Below, in pieces: positions 19,738 through 29,787 of a stretch of DNA of 64,000 nt. Position 1 is the first letter of the stretch. Each line of letters begins with the position of its first letter. The notes beneath the pieces are model-generated. The model was given only the letters and a program-made list of their open reading frames with translations, did no database searches and was not told where the DNA came from. Origin of the DNA: Tidjanibacter sp. GTDB taxonomy: Bacteria; Bacteroidota; Bacteroidia; Bacteroidales; Rikenellaceae. The stretch spans positions 62,001 to 126,000 of the forward strand of contig JAFTUI010000005.1 in NCBI GenBank assembly GCA_017466345.1, read 5' to 3'. Made by a program: the position numbers and the translations under genes.

Positions 19738-22700
19738 ATGGCATACGGTAAAGATAATAAAGTCAATACGACTAATTTTAGCAAAATCTCGATTGGTCTT
19801 GCCTCGCCCGAGGAGATTCTCGAAAATTCGAGCGGCGAGGTACTGAAACCCGAGACAATTAACTATCGTACCTACAAACCCGAGAGGGATGGTCTTTTCT
19901 GCGAGCGCATTTTTGGTCCCGTAAAGGACTACGAGTGCCACTGCGGTAAGTATAAGAGGATTCGCTACAAAGGTATCGTCTGCGATAGGTGTGGTGTTGA
20001 GGTTACTGAGAAGAAGGTGCGCCGTGAGCGTATGGGTCACATCCAGCTTGTTGTGCCCGTAGTACACATCTGGTACATCCGCTCGCTACCCTCGAAAATC
20101 GGCTACTTGCTCGGTATTCCCAGCAAGAAACTCGATGCAGTAATCTACTACGAGCGCTACATCGTCATCCAGGCAGGTGCTGCTGCCAACCTGAACCTCC
20201 CCAACGGTTGCCAGGACCTCGATTTGCTCTCCGAGAGGGAGTACCTCGACATTTTGGCTGCACTGCCTAAGGGCAACCAGCAGTTGGAGGATAGCGATCC
20301 CGATAAGTTCATCGCTCAGATGGGTGCTGAGGCTGTCCTCACGCTCTTGCAGCGCCTCGACTTGGATAGGCTCAGCGAGCAGTTGCGCCACAAAGCCTCG
20401 CACGAGACTTCGCAGCAGCGTAAGACTGAGGCCCTCAAAAGGCTCAACATTATCGAGGCTTTCCGCGAGTCGAAGGATATTAACAAACCCGAGTGGATGG
20501 TGTTGAAGGTTATCCCCGTAACTCCTCCCGAGTTGCGTCCTTTGGTACCTCTGGATGGTGGTAGGTTCGCTACTTCGGACTTGAACGACCTCTATCGTAG
20601 GGTTATCATCCGCAACAACCGTCTGAAACGACTCATTGAGATTAAGGCTCCTGAGGTTATCTTGCGCAACGAGAAACGTATGTTGCAGGAGGCTGTGGAC
20701 TGCTTGTTCGATAACTCGCGCAAGACCAGCGCCGTAAAGAGCGAGAGCAACCGCCCCTTGAAGTCGCTTAGCGATAGCTTGAAGGGTAAACAGGGACGCT
20801 TCCGTCAGAACCTGCTCGGTAAACGTGTAGACTACTCGGCACGTTCGGTTATCGTTGTAGGTCCCGAGTTGAAGATGCACGAGATGGGTATTCCTAAGGA
20901 TATGGCTGCCGAGTTGTACAAACCCTTCATCATCCGCAAACTCATCGAGCGCGGCATCGTGAAGACCGTGAAATCGGCTAAGAAAATTATCGACAGGAAA
21001 GATCCTATCATCTGGGATATTTTGGAGAACGTCATCAAGGGTCATCCCGTACTGATGAACCGTGCTCCTACCCTTCACCGTCTTGGTATCCAGGCATTCC
21101 AGCCCAAGCTGATTGAGGGTAAGGCAATGCAGTTGCACCCTCTGGCTTGTACGGCGTTCAACGCGGACTTCGATGGTGACCAGATGGCAGTGCACTTGCC
21201 CCTCGGCAACGCAGCAATCTTGGAGGCTCAACTTCTGATGCTCGGTTCGCACAACATCCTCAACCCTGCCAACGGTGCGCCTATTACCGTACCTTCGCAG
21301 GATATGGTGCTTGGTTTGTACTACATCACCAAGATTTTCGGCACCGAGGAGCGTTCGGGCAAAGATAAGGCTGCCTACCTTGCAGAACTCAAAGAGAGGG
21401 GTGAGAGCGTAAATCGCTGGGATGATTTGCAGAATGGCGACATCAAACCCAAGGAGGGCGTGAAGCCAGCCTTTACCTTCTACGGTCCCGAGGAGGCTAT
21501 CATCGCCTACAACGAGGGTAGGGTAGATTTGCACACTCTTGTGAATGTGAAGATCAATACTGTTGACGAGAATGGTAACGACATTACTAAGGTAATTCCC
21601 ACTTCGGTAGGTCGTGTGCTCTTCAACCAGGTTGTACCCAAAGAGGTTGGCTATATCAACTTGCTCTTGAAGAAGAATACACTGAGGGATATCATTGGTG
21701 TTGTAATGAAGAAGTCGGGTGCCGACAAGGCTGCTGCCTTCCTCGATGACATCAAGGCTCTGGGTTATAGGATGGCATTCCAGGGTGGTTTGTCGTTCAA
21801 CTTGGGCGCAGTTATCATCCCCGAGGAGAAGAAGACGCTCGTAGAGCAGGGTAACCAGCAGGTTGCTCAGTTCTTGGAGCAGTACAATATGGGTCTTATT
21901 ACCAACAACGAGCGTTACAACAAGGTTATTGACGTTTGGACAAACGTGAACAACCGAGTAACCGCAGCGGTTTACAACCACCTGAAAGCAGACCAAGACG
22001 GCTTCAACCCCGTATTTATGATGCTTGATTCGGGTGCTCGTGGTAGTAGGGAGCAGATTCGTCAGCTCGGTGGTATGCGTGGTCTGATGGCTAAACCCCA
22101 GAAATCGGGTGCTGAGGGCGGTCAGACTATCGAGAACCCCATTTTGTCGAACTTTAAGGAGGGTCTGTCGGTGTTGGAGTACTTCATCTCCACCCACGGT
22201 GCTCGTAAAGGTTTGGCGGATACCGCATTGAAGACTGCGGACGCAGGTTATCTGACCCGCCGTCTGGTAGATGTTGCAAATGACGTTATCATCAACGAGG
22301 AGGATTGCGGCACCTTGCGTGGTTTGACTGCTACGGCTGTTAAACGCAACGATGCAGTTATCCAGAGCCTCTACGACAGGATTTTGGGACGTACGGCTGT
22401 TGAGGATGTTGTTAATCCCCACACCGGCGAGGTTATCGTCAATGCTGGCGAGGAGATCAACGAGGAGGCTGCTGCGGCTATCGAGAAGGCTGGCATCGAG
22501 AAGGTGGAGATCCGCTCGGTACTCACCTGCGAGTCGCGCCACGGTGTCTGCGCTAAGTGCTATGGTCGCAACCTTGCAACGGGTCGTCCCGTACAGAAGG
22601 GTGAGGTTGTGGGCGTTATCGCTGCACAGTCCATCGGTGAGCCTGGTACTCAGCTGACTCTGCGTACCTTCCACGTTGGTGGTGTTGCAAGTGGTTCTTC

Positions 22701-24111
22701 GATTGACAACCGCCTTGTTGCAAAACACGAGGGTCTGATTGAGATTGACGAGTTGCGTACCATCAAGACCAAAGACCGCGAGGGCAACGCTAAGAACTTG
22801 GTTGTTAGCCGCCAGGCAGAGTTGCGCATCGTGAGCAAGGAGACAGGTAGCACACTGTTTACCTACAACTTGGCTTACGGTTCGACTCTCTATAAACTCG
22901 CTGGCGAGGAGGTCAAGAAAGGCGATGTTATCTGCGAGTGGGATCCCTTCAACGCAGTTATCATCTCGGAGTACGATGGTAAGGCACAGTTCGACAATGT
23001 TGTTGAGGGTGTTACCTACCGCGATGAGTATGACGAGACAACCGGTCTGAGGGAGAAAGTGATTATCGAGTCGCGTGATAGGAACCGCAACCCCTTGATT
23101 CGTATCGTAGATAAGGACGGCGTTGAGCAGAAACAGTACAACTTGCCTGTTGGTGCACACGTTGTTGTTAAGGAGAACGCCAAGATTAAGGCAGGCGAGA
23201 TTCTGATTAAAATTCCTCGCTCGTTTGGTAAGGCAGGCGATATTACCGGTGGTCTTCCCCGTGTTACGGAGTTGTTCGAGGCTCGTAACCCCTCGAACCC
23301 CGCAGTGGTTTCGGAGATTGACGGTGAGGTATCGTTCGGCAAAATCAAACGTGGTAATAGGGAGATTATCATTACCGCTCGCGATGGCGAGGTTTGCAAA
23401 TACCTCGTGCCCCTGAGCCGCCAGATTTTGGTTCAGGAGAACGACTACGTTAGGGCAGGTATGGCTCTTTCGGACGGTGCAATCACTCCTAACGACATTC
23501 TTACCATCCTCGGTCCTACCAAGGTTCAGGAGTATATCGTGAACGAGGTACAGGAGGTTTACCGTGGTCAGGGTGTGAAGATCAACGACAAACACTTCGA
23601 GGTAATCGTTCGTCAGATGATGAACAAGGTTCAGATTGTGGATTCGGGCGACACCCGCTTCCTGCCTGAGCAGATTGTCGACAAGTGGGAGTTTATGGAG
23701 GTCAATGACTCGCTCTACGACAAGGTTTACGTTGTTGATGCGGGCGACTCGCAGAACGTAAGGGCAGACCAGATTATCTCTGTTCGCCAGTTGCGTGACG
23801 AGAACTCCTCGCTCAAACGTAGAGACCTCAGGACTGTTACTGTTAGGGAGATTGTCCCCGCAACCTCGCGTCAGGTATTGCAGGGTATCACCCGCGCAGC
23901 ATTGCAGACCAGCTCGTTTATGTCGGCTGCATCGTTCCAGGAGACCACCAAGGTTCTGAACGAGGCTGCAATCTTCGGTAAGGTCGATCCTCTGTTGAAC
24001 CTGAAAGAGAACGTCATCTGCGGTCACCTCATTCCTGCTGGTACGGGTGTTCGTGATTGGCAGAACGTGAGCGTAGGTGCTAAGAGCGATTTTGACAAAC
24101 TCGCCGAGTAA
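19738..24111 (+). CDS. rpoC: DNA-directed RNA polymerase subunit beta'
   Basis: 1457 residues, the longer Bacteroidetes form. N-terminal zinc ribbon [20 protein letters not shown], catalytic [12 protein letters not shown] binding the active-site Mg2+, second zinc site [14 protein letters not shown], trigger-loop region [16 protein letters not shown]. The C-terminus ends FDKLAE. A 1344-residue antisense frame is a shadow. Followed by the hairpin at 24152 that probably ends the transcript. Confidence 0.99.
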   Translation: MAYGKDNKVNTTNFSKISIGLASPEEILENSSGEVLKPETINYRTYKPERDGLFCERIFGPVKDYECHCGKYKRIRYKGIVCDRCGVEVTEKKVRRERMGHIQLVVPVVHIWYIRSLPSKIGYLLGIPSKKLDAVIYYERYIVIQAGAAANLNLPNGCQDLDLLSEREYLDILAALPKGNQQLEDSDPDKFIAQMGAEAVLTLLQRLDLDRLSEQLRHKASHETSQQRKTEALKRLNIIEAFRESKDINKPEWMVLKVIPVTPPELRPLVPLDGGRFATSDLNDLYRRVIIRNNRLKRLIEIKAPEVILRNEKRMLQEAVDCLFDNSRKTSAVKSESNRPLKSLSDSLKGKQGRFRQNLLGKRVDYSARSVIVVGPELKMHEMGIPKDMAAELYKPFIIRKLIERGIVKTVKSAKKIIDRKDPIIWDILENVIKGHPVLMNRAPTLHRLGIQAFQPKLIEGKAMQLHPLACTAFNADFDGDQMAVHLPLGNAAILEAQLLMLGSHNILNPANGAPITVPSQDMVLGLYYITKIFGTEERSGKDKAAYLAELKERGESVNRWDDLQNGDIKPKEGVKPAFTFYGPEEAIIAYNEGRVDLHTLVNVKINTVDENGNDITKVIPTSVGRVLFNQVVPKEVGYINLLLKKNTLRDIIGVVMKKSGADKAAAFLDDIKALGYRMAFQGGLSFNLGAVIIPEEKKTLVEQGNQQVAQFLEQYNMGLITNNERYNKVIDVWTNVNNRVTAAVYNHLKADQDGFNPVFMMLDSGARGSREQIRQLGGMRGLMAKPQKSGAEGGQTIENPILSNFKEGLSVLEYFISTHGARKGLADTALKTADAGYLTRRLVDVANDVIINEEDCGTLRGLTATAVKRNDAVIQSLYDRILGRTAVEDVVNPHTGEVIVNAGEEINEEAAAAIEKAGIEKVEIRSVLTCESRHGVCAKCYGRNLATGRPVQKGEVVGVIAAQSIGEPGTQLTLRTFHVGGVASGSSIDNRLVAKHEGLIEIDELRTIKTKDREGNAKNLVVSRQAELRIVSKETGSTLFTYNLAYGSTLYKLAGEEVKKGDVICEWDPFNAVIISEYDGKAQFDNVVEGVTYRDEYDETTGLREKVIIESRDRNRNPLIRIVDKDGVEQKQYNLPVGAHVVVKENAKIKAGEILIKIPRSFGKAGDITGGLPRVTELFEARNPSNPAVVSEIDGEVSFGKIKRGNREIIITARDGEVCKYLVPLSRQILVQENDYVRAGMALSDGAITPNDILTILGPTKVQEYIVNEVQEVYRGQGVKINDKHFEVIVRQMMNKVQIVDSGDTRFLPEQIVDKWEFMEVNDSLYDKVYVVDAGDSQNVRADQIISVRQLRDENSSLKRRDLRTVTVREIVPATSRQVLQGITRAALQTSSFMSAASFQETTKVLNEAAIFGKVDPLLNLKENVICGHLIPAGTGVRDWQNVSVGAKSDFDKLAE

Positions 24112-24151
24112 AAAACGCATATAAGCGGCGATTTAGTCGTTGCACTGCGAT

Positions 24152-24196
24152 AAACCACCTCCTCATTTACGATGAGTAAACTGCGGAGGTGGTTTT
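24152..24196 (+). terminator. Hairpin after rpoC, probable terminator (hairpin 1 of 3)
   Basis: AAACCACCTCC (24152-24162) pairs with GGAGGTGGTTT (24185-24195); within it TTTAC pairs with GTAAA. TTTTC follows. First of three related hairpins; see the tandem repeat. Confidence 0.7.
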
Positions 24197-24204
24197 CTTG
24201 TGCG

Positions 24205-24560
24205 CCTATAACTCGCTCGCTTCTATGCGCTTTTACAAAAATACATATAACGGGTGCTTTTTGCACCAAAATTCAGAGAGCGGACTCCTTATTTACGCTT
24301 AGTAAACTGCGGAGCCCGCTCCTTCTTTTGGCACAAAAATCCCTCCGTTCTCTGCGTTTTTACCGCTTGGGAGAAATCCCATCACAAAAGAGGCGTTACG
24401 CCTCCGCCTATAAATCGCTCGCTTATCTGCATTTTTTCAAAAACACATATAACGCGCGTCTGCTGCGTTATACTTCGATAAGCGGCTTCCTCATTTGCGT
24501 TAAGCAAACTGCGGAGCCGCTTTCTCGTATGCCTTGCATCCATTGCGTTCTCTGTGTTTT
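24205..24560 (+). repeat. 202-bp tandem repeat with covarying hairpins
   Basis: Two units, exactly 202 bp apart: CCTATAA-TCGCTCGCTT at 24205 and 24407, ACATATAACG after each, and hairpins at 24278-24321 and 24480-24522. The inner part TTTAC/GTAAA of the hairpin becomes TTTGC/GCAAA in the last copy, and the outer stems differ but still pair. CGTTCTCTG recurs at 24346 and 24546. No gene is supported from 24112 to 24642. Confidence 0.75.
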
Positions 24561-24565
24561 TGTCT

Positions 24566-24615
24566 AAGGCTTATAGGGCATATAAGGCATATAGGTCTTA
24601 TAGGGCTTATGGGAG
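24566..24615 (+). repeat. R4-type 9-bp word array
   Basis: CTTATAGGG, CATATAAGG, CATATAGGT, CTTATAGGG, CTTATGGGA: degenerate 9-bp words after GTCTAAGG, a partial R4 core. Confidence 0.6.
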
Positions 24616-24642
24616 GACTGAGAGATAAGGGAGTGTGGATTC

Positions 24643-25287
24643 TTAGGCTTGGGGAGTGTGTGGTTTGGGGCTGGTGGTGACGCCCAACCAGAGGAGCAGT
24701 TGCCCTGCGAAATAGAGCACGAGAGAGAGGCTCTGCAAGGTGTGGTTGGGGGCGAGGAAGATGAGGAATGCCAAAAGGAGGTCGGAGAGGACAAAGAGAA
24801 CTGCCCCCAAGCCCACCTTCTGGCGACCCGTGAGGAGTGCTGTGGCGACCATAGCACCTATCAATAGCGAGTAGCCCACAACACCAAATTTGATGATTGG
24901 GGTCCCGATGGCGGGTAGAATAACGATGTAGGTCACAATGCAGAGCACCGCGGGGAGTGCGGCTGCAAGTAATATGCCCCGCAGCGACACTTTGGGTACA
25001 AGTCGGCGGAGGGTTAGGATATAGCAGATTTGCGCCAGTGCGAAGGCACCGATTTGTGGCAGTAGGGTGCCCAAGTCGCCAAAGAGGTCGCCCAATGCCG
25101 AGCAGGCAAGTGCGAGGGTGAGCAGAGGGCTGCGGTGGCGGAGCGAACAGAGTGTCAGTAACAAGAGCGGATAGACCAACTTGTGGGGTGCCGCTATGGG
25201 CGAGAAATAGAGCCCACAAAGCAGCAGGTAGAGCACCACAATGGTGCTCCGCCAACTCCACTTTGGTATGTTGTTGCCGCTTTTCAA
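24643..25287 (-). CDS. YhhN/TMEM86-family membrane protein (lysoplasmalogenase-like)
   Basis: 214 residues with about eight hydrophobic segments. The spacing of motifs such as ALACSALGDLFGD and VLFVLSDLLLAF, each with an acidic residue inside a membrane helix, is typical of YhhN. Animal TMEM86 members hydrolyse the vinyl ether of lysoplasmalogens; the bacterial substrate is uncertain. The ATG at 25287 gives a basic N-terminal tail before the first helix. No obvious partner: the TlpA-like gene ends 75 bp upstream. Confidence 0.75.
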   Translation of the reverse strand: MKSGNNIPKWSWRSTIVVLYLLLCGLYFSPIAAPHKLVYPLLLLTLCSLRHRSPLLTLALACSALGDLFGDLGTLLPQIGAFALAQICYILTLRRLVPKVSLRGILLAAALPAVLCIVTYIVILPAIGTPIIKFGVVGYSLLIGAMVATALLTGRQKVGLGAVLFVLSDLLLAFLIFLAPNHTLQSLSLVLYFAGQLLLWLGVTTSPKPHTPQA

Positions 25288-25362
25288 CCTGCTATTTTAG
25301 TTAATAACGTAACGTGTGAGGTGTTTCGTGCGGAGGGGCGCATATTTCGCGCATCAACCCTT

Positions 25363-26529
25363 CTACTCCAAGTGTTCTGCAACTTTTTGGAGGAGCGAGC
25401 CAGTGCCGTAACCCATCCAACGGTCTATAATCATCCCCTCGGGCGAGATGAGCGTGTAGTTGGGTATGCCTCCCTGGTCATAGTGAGCATAGATGCCGCT
25501 CTCCTGCTTGCCATCGCTCCAATTGTGCCACGACATTGTGTGTCGCTCGGAGGCTTCGCGCCATACCTTGTCGGTGTCGGTCGTGATGCTCACAACCCTC
25601 AGGCGGTCTTTGTACTTCTCGGCAATCTCGCCCATCTCGGGCAGTGCCATTATGCAGGGACCACAGCCACAGCTCCACATATCGAGCAGAATATAATAAC
25701 CGCTTAACTCCGAGAGGGTGTGACTACCGCCCTCCAAATCGTAGAACTCACCATCAATCATAGGTTCGCCAATGGTCGCCTCCTTGGTAGGGTAAACTCG
25801 GGTTTTTATCTTCTCGTAAGAGGGGTGATTATGCCATTCTTCGCCAAGTGAGTTGAAAATATCCTCAACCTCTTTGCGGTGTGAGAACTCAGGGTAAGAC
25901 TTAAACATACTCGACATTTCGCAAAGGTGCATCATGCCGACTTCGTCCATTTTGCATCTTCTCATACGTTTGAGTAGGTGCTTGTGAATTTCTGATTGAA
26001 GTCGCAGTTGTTCATTACCCAAACTGTCATATTTGGCTTCTAGCAATGCCATGTCTGCATTGGGCTCGTCCATAGCAGCCCAAAGCATATTGTCTTCTAT
26101 TAGAGCCCTTTGTAAATCTTTGTATATCTCTTTTGCACAACGAATATAGCCCTGCTGTGAGCGGTTTTCGGGGGCGGGACCTTTGACCTTCCAAGTGTAG
26201 ACTAACTTATCCTCGCCCGTGATGACCACCTTGTCGCCTGCCTCTGCCCAAATGCGGGCTTCCATATTCGGGAAGTCATCCCTCCAACAGAGTAGCGTCA
26301 GGTGCTCTTTGGCAGCCTCAGGGGTAATGCGGAAGTAGAATTTGCCACTTTGGAGCGTGTCGTGGGCTATTGCTGTGCCGGCATTACCATCGAGTCGGAA
26401 GAGGTAAAACACTGCGCCATCTTCCACATTGGTCACATTGCCCTCAATCTCGTAGTAATCTTTTGGCGTACTCGGTCCGCACGCCACCATTGCCAATGCA
26501 ATGCCAAAAAGTAAAATCAGTCGTTTCAT
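25363..26529 (-). CDS. TlpA-like thioredoxin-fold lipoprotein with DUF4369-type N-terminus
   Basis: 388 residues. Signal MKRLILLFGIALAMVAC has a lipobox, so it is probably anchored on the periplasmic side. The N-terminal part (EIEGNVTNVEDGAVFYLFRLDG) looks like the DUF4369 domain common in Bacteroidetes; the C-terminal ~140 residues are an AhpC/TlpA thioredoxin fold with the redox motif CGPC in WSCGCGPCIMALPEM, and the cis-proline site GGIPNYTLI. An extra Cys two residues before CGPC is notable. A periplasmic disulfide role is inferred. Confidence 0.85.
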   Translation of the reverse strand: MKRLILLFGIALAMVACGPSTPKDYYEIEGNVTNVEDGAVFYLFRLDGNAGTAIAHDTLQSGKFYFRITPEAAKEHLTLLCWRDDFPNMEARIWAEAGDKVVITGEDKLVYTWKVKGPAPENRSQQGYIRCAKEIYKDLQRALIEDNMLWAAMDEPNADMALLEAKYDSLGNEQLRLQSEIHKHLLKRMRRCKMDEVGMMHLCEMSSMFKSYPEFSHRKEVEDIFNSLGEEWHNHPSYEKIKTRVYPTKEATIGEPMIDGEFYDLEGGSHTLSELSGYYILLDMWSCGCGPCIMALPEMGEIAEKYKDRLRVVSITTDTDKVWREASERHTMSWHNWSDGKQESGIYAHYDQGGIPNYTLISPEGMIIDRWMGYGTGSLLQKVAEHLE

Positions 26530-26642
26530 ATCATCACTAATAAGTGGGTTTATACTCTATAATAGTAAGCCTTATTTGCCCACATCTTGCTCTTGGGTAT
26601 CTTTTTTAATACCCGTGAGTTTGGAGGGGTGCTGAAAATTCT

Positions 26643-26714
26643 CAATTGACCAGCCTTTGGCTGCTCTAAAATGCTCCCGCTCGGCATAGTCTGCAAGCAG
26701 CCCCCGCCCTCGCT
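26643..26714 (-). repeat. R1 repeat copy 2 with flanking heptamers
   Basis: Inverted copy with TCTAAAATGCTCCCGCTCGG; the AAATGCGAGTAAG end is missing. GAATTGA heptamers (as TCAATTC) continue to 26745, next to the yraN stop. The loop of the CAGCC hairpin differs (TTT instead of TTC). Confidence 0.8.
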
Positions 26715-26754
26715 CAATTCTCAATTCTCAATTCTCAATTCTCAAGTCCCCCCT

Positions 26755-27123
26755 CTACCAACGTAGGTTGGCTGCATCGGGGATGTAGTCGATGGTGTAG
26801 GAGCCGTCATCGTGTTCCACAACAGCCATAAAGTCGAGCCACACCTCCGCCTCTATGGCGTGCATCTGAACGTAGTGGTTTATCGCCTTCGTGAGATTGC
26901 GAATCTTCTTGCTCGTGAGTGCCTCCTCGGGCGTGGTTAGCGACCCGATATGGCGTGTCTTGACCTCCACGAAGTGGTAGTGACCCTCGTTAGTGAGGGT
27001 CACAAGGTCAATCTCGTGGGGCGGGGTGCGCCAATTGCGCTCGACAACAACGTGACCGTGCTGTCGGAGCCACTCCATTGCCGCCTTCTCGCCCTCGGCA
27101 CCTATGCGTAGCGTGTCGCCCAT
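26755..27123 (-). CDS. YraN family (UPF0102) putative endonuclease-fold protein
   Basis: 122 residues, the family's usual size. Motifs: GAEGEKAAMEWLRQHGHVVVERNWR, then EIDLVT and HYHFVEVKTR, which keep the restriction-endonuclease-like E-D-ExK arrangement, and the C-terminal ALTSKKIRNLTKA. The role is unknown in most bacteria. It starts 15 bp after the pepE stop, so the two are probably co-transcribed. Confidence 0.9.
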   Translation of the reverse strand: MGDTLRIGAEGEKAAMEWLRQHGHVVVERNWRTPPHEIDLVTLTNEGHYHFVEVKTRHIGSLTTPEEALTSKKIRNLTKAINHYVQMHAIEAEVWLDFMAVVEHDDGSYTIDYIPDAANLRW

Positions 27124-27138
27124 AGGGAGCCGAAAGAG

Positions 27139-27843
27139 TTATTTCAGAAGGAAATCGAGCGAGTCGCCAGCCTGCACCTCATAGGGCTCTATGCCGTGGC
27201 GGAAGATGCGCATCGGGCGAGGACCAATAAGCGAGAGGTCGCCATCTACATAGCGGAGCATACACCCCTCTCGCAAACCTACAACCCACATTGTAGGGTT
27301 GGCAACCACATACTCGGCAATGCGCTGCTCGCGAGTCTCGCCGGCGTGACCCTCGGGGTTGGCATCGAGATAGTGGGGATTGATTTGGAATGGTATGGCA
27401 CCAATGGCGCTGAACGATGCGGGTTGCACGATGGGCATATCGTTGGTGGTGCAGAGGGTGGGGCAAGCCACATTGCTGCCTGCGCTCCAACCAACGTAGG
27501 GCGTTCCCTCGTTGAGTTTGGCAAGGATAGCCTCCATAAGCCCCTGCTCGTGCATATTCTTCACCAGGTGGAAGGTGTTGCCGCCACCCACCACAATAGC
27601 CTCAGCCGAGAGGATAGCTTCGCGGGGCGAGGCGGCGTGGTGTACGGAGCGCACACGGATGCCAATCTCCTCGAAGCGAGCCTGCACCTTAGCCTCGTAC
27701 TCGTCATAGGAGAATGTTACGCCTGCATAGGGGACAAAAGCGACCTCTTTGACACCTTTGAGATGTTCGGCGATTTGTGCAAGTGGATAGCGCAGATACT
27801 CTTCGCCTGCGTTTGTGGAGTTGCTTATGAGCAATAGTTTCAT
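27139..27843 (-). CDS. pepE: Dipeptidase E (alpha-aspartyl dipeptidase)
   Basis: 234 residues, peptidase family S51. The nucleophile is Ser120 in GWSAGSNVACPT, the same position as in E. coli PepE; VVGGGNTFHLV and INPHYLDANPEGHAGETREQRI are the other family blocks. It hydrolyses peptides with N-terminal aspartate in the cytoplasm. First gene of pepE-yraN. Confidence 0.95.
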   Translation of the reverse strand: MKLLLISNSTNAGEEYLRYPLAQIAEHLKGVKEVAFVPYAGVTFSYDEYEAKVQARFEEIGIRVRSVHHAASPREAILSAEAIVVGGGNTFHLVKNMHEQGLMEAILAKLNEGTPYVGWSAGSNVACPTLCTTNDMPIVQPASFSAIGAIPFQINPHYLDANPEGHAGETREQRIAEYVVANPTMWVVGLREGCMLRYVDGDLSLIGPRPMRIFRHGIEPYEVQAGDSLDFLLK

Positions 27844-28077
27844 AGTCTTTATGGTTTTAGGTAATTGAAATTCTCATTAAAGGTACGGATAATTGCCGAG
27901 AGCGACAAATTTGTGGCTTGTTTTTTGCGAAAAATGGCTAAAAACTCCCGAAAGAAGATAATTGGCGACTTTTTAGAGATTAAGTGTAAGTTGTACATAA
28001 TCAGTCTAATAGAAAGGTGGCAACTTGTGGTGGGTGCAAAAAAGTTGCCAAAATGAGCGAGTTTCGGGAAAAAGTAT

Positions 28078-28085
28078 TATATTTG
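28078..28085 (+). promoter_or_regulatory. -7 box upstream of acpP
   Basis: TATATTTG, 67 bp before the acpP start, with no convincing -33 box at the right spacing. The divergent gap 27844-28152 holds nothing else supported. Confidence 0.45.
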
Positions 28086-28152
28086 TGACGATTTTCGCTC
28101 TTGTAGTGAGAAGAAAAGTAGCCACACAATGTTAAACTTAAACTTATAAATT

Positions 28153-28389
28153 ATGTCAGAAATTTCTCAGAAAGTAGTTGAGATTATCAAAGACAGGTTG
28201 AATCAGGACGAGAAAAACATCACCCCCGAGGCAAGCTTCGCTAACGACCTCGGCGCAGATTCGCTTGACACCGTTGAACTTATTATGGCTTTTGAAGAGG
28301 AGTTTGGTTTGGAGATTCCCGATGAGGCAGCAGAGAAAATCTCGACTGTTGGCGATGCCATTAAGTATGTTGAGGAGCACGCTAAATAA
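28153..28389 (+). CDS. acpP: Acyl carrier protein
   Basis: 78 residues. The phosphopantetheine site is Ser37 in [10 protein letters not shown]; the protein is acidic and helical as expected, ending [10 protein letters not shown]. It carries fatty acyl chains during synthesis. Next gene is fabF, but a strong terminator hairpin lies between, so fabF may need read-through or its own start. Confidence 0.98.
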   Translation: MSEISQKVVEIIKDRLNQDEKNITPEASFANDLGADSLDTVELIMAFEEEFGLEIPDEAAEKISTVGDAIKYVEEHAK

Positions 28390-28430
28390 TTTTATCGCGC
28401 TCAATACGAAAAGATCAACAGAGTATATGG

Positions 28431-28464
28431 GTGAGGTAAAATGTGCTATTTTACCTCACTTTTT
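28431..28464 (+). terminator. Terminator after acpP
   Basis: 12-bp stem GTGAGGTAAAAT/ATTTTACCTCAC with loop GTGCT followed by TTTTTC. Confidence 0.85.
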
Positions 28465-28527
28465 CTTTTAGCACACATTTTTTGTTGCTACAATTCTAAC
28501 ACCTAACAGAAACTAACTCTTTTTATT

Positions 28528-29781
28528 ATGGAACGTAGGCGAGTAGTAATTACAGGTATCGGTACCATCAACCCCCTGGGACACAATGTAGAGGAGTATT
28601 TCGCAGCACTCGAAGCAGGAGAGAATGGCGTGGATTTCGTCAAAGGCTTCGATACTACCAACAATAAAACCAAGTTTGCTGCCGAGATTAAGAACTACAA
28701 CCCCGAAGATTACTTCGAGCGCAAGGAGGTGCGCAAACTTGATGTTTTCACCCAGTATGCACTCATCTCTACCGAAGAGGCTGTGCGCGATGCAGGGTTG
28801 GAAGGCGCAGAATTAGACAAAAATAGGGTTGGCGTTATTTGGGGTGCCGGCATTGGTGGCATCAATGCCATCTACGATGAAATATCGGCTTATTGTCATA
28901 GCGAGAGCGATGTGCCCCGTTTTAGCCCATTCCTCATATTGAAGATGCTGACCAATATGGCAGCAGGACACATTTCGCTCAAATATGGTTATAAGGGTCC
29001 CGGTTTTAGCACCGTGTCGGCTTGTTCTTCGAGTACCCACTCTATTGTCAGTGCCGTAGACCAGATCCGCCTCGGCAGGGCTGATGTGATGATTACGGGC
29101 GGCTCGGAGGGAGCTGTGTCGGTTGTGGGCTTGGGTAGCTTCAACTCGATGATGGCCCTCTCGACACGCAACGATGATCCCAAAACCGCTTCGCGCCCCT
29201 ACGACAAGGATAGGGACGGTTTTGTGATGGGCGAGGGTGGTGGTACGCTTGTCCTCGAAGAGTTGGAGCACGCTAAGGCTCGCGGTGCGAAGATTTATGC
29301 CGAGATTGTGGGCGTGGGTATGAGCTCCGATGCCTACCACGTTACAGCTCCTGAGCCAGAGGGCGAGGGCGCAAGCTACTGTATGGAGTGTGCGCTGAGG
29401 GATGCAGGCATTGCCCCCGAAGAGGTGGACTATATCAACACTCACGGTACCTCTACTCCTCTGGGAGATGTGGCAGAGTTGAAGGGTATCGTCAAAACCT
29501 TTGGCGACCACGCCTATAAGATGAACATTTCGTCCACGAAGTCGATGACGGGTCACTTGCTGGGTGGCGCTGGCGCTGTTGAGGCATTGGCTGCTATTAT
29601 GGCTATCACGAAGGGTATCATCCCTCCCACCATCAACATTCAGGAGTTGGACCCCGCTATTGACCCTCGCCTGAACCTCACACGCGATGTGGCTCAAAGG
29701 CGTGAGGTGCGTTATGCGCTGAGCAACACCTTTGGCTTCGGAGGTCAGAACTCAACCATAATTTTGAAGAAATACGAATAG
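28528..29781 (+). CDS. fabF: 3-oxoacyl-ACP synthase II
   Basis: 417 residues. Condensing enzyme for chain elongation. Catalytic Cys166 in VSACSSSTHSI, with the two histidines in NTHGTSTPLGD and MTGHLLGGAGA, and the closing GFGGQNSTIILKK. acpP-fabF-rnc is a common bacterial order; rnc starts 6 bp after the stop. Confidence 0.97.
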   Translation: MERRRVVITGIGTINPLGHNVEEYFAALEAGENGVDFVKGFDTTNNKTKFAAEIKNYNPEDYFERKEVRKLDVFTQYALISTEEAVRDAGLEGAELDKNRVGVIWGAGIGGINAIYDEISAYCHSESDVPRFSPFLILKMLTNMAAGHISLKYGYKGPGFSTVSACSSSTHSIVSAVDQIRLGRADVMITGGSEGAVSVVGLGSFNSMMALSTRNDDPKTASRPYDKDRDGFVMGEGGGTLVLEELEHAKARGAKIYAEIVGVGMSSDAYHVTAPEPEGEGASYCMECALRDAGIAPEEVDYINTHGTSTPLGDVAELKGIVKTFGDHAYKMNISSTKSMTGHLLGGAGAVEALAAIMAITKGIIPPTINIQELDPAIDPRLNLTRDVAQRREVRYALSNTFGFGGQNSTIILKKYE

Positions 29782-29787
29782 AAGAAG

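Noticed and set aside
20086-24120. 1344-codon open frame antisense to rpoC
   Set aside because: Lies wholly opposite rpoC, has low-complexity antisense composition and no domain; a product of strongly biased codon use on the real strand.
24172-24567. 131-codon frame in the tandem repeat after rpoC
   Set aside because: Consists of the 202-bp repeat and hairpins; no start signal or family.
27865-28056. 63-codon frame upstream of acpP
   Set aside because: No family, overlaps the probable promoter area of both flanking genes, AT-rich chance frame.
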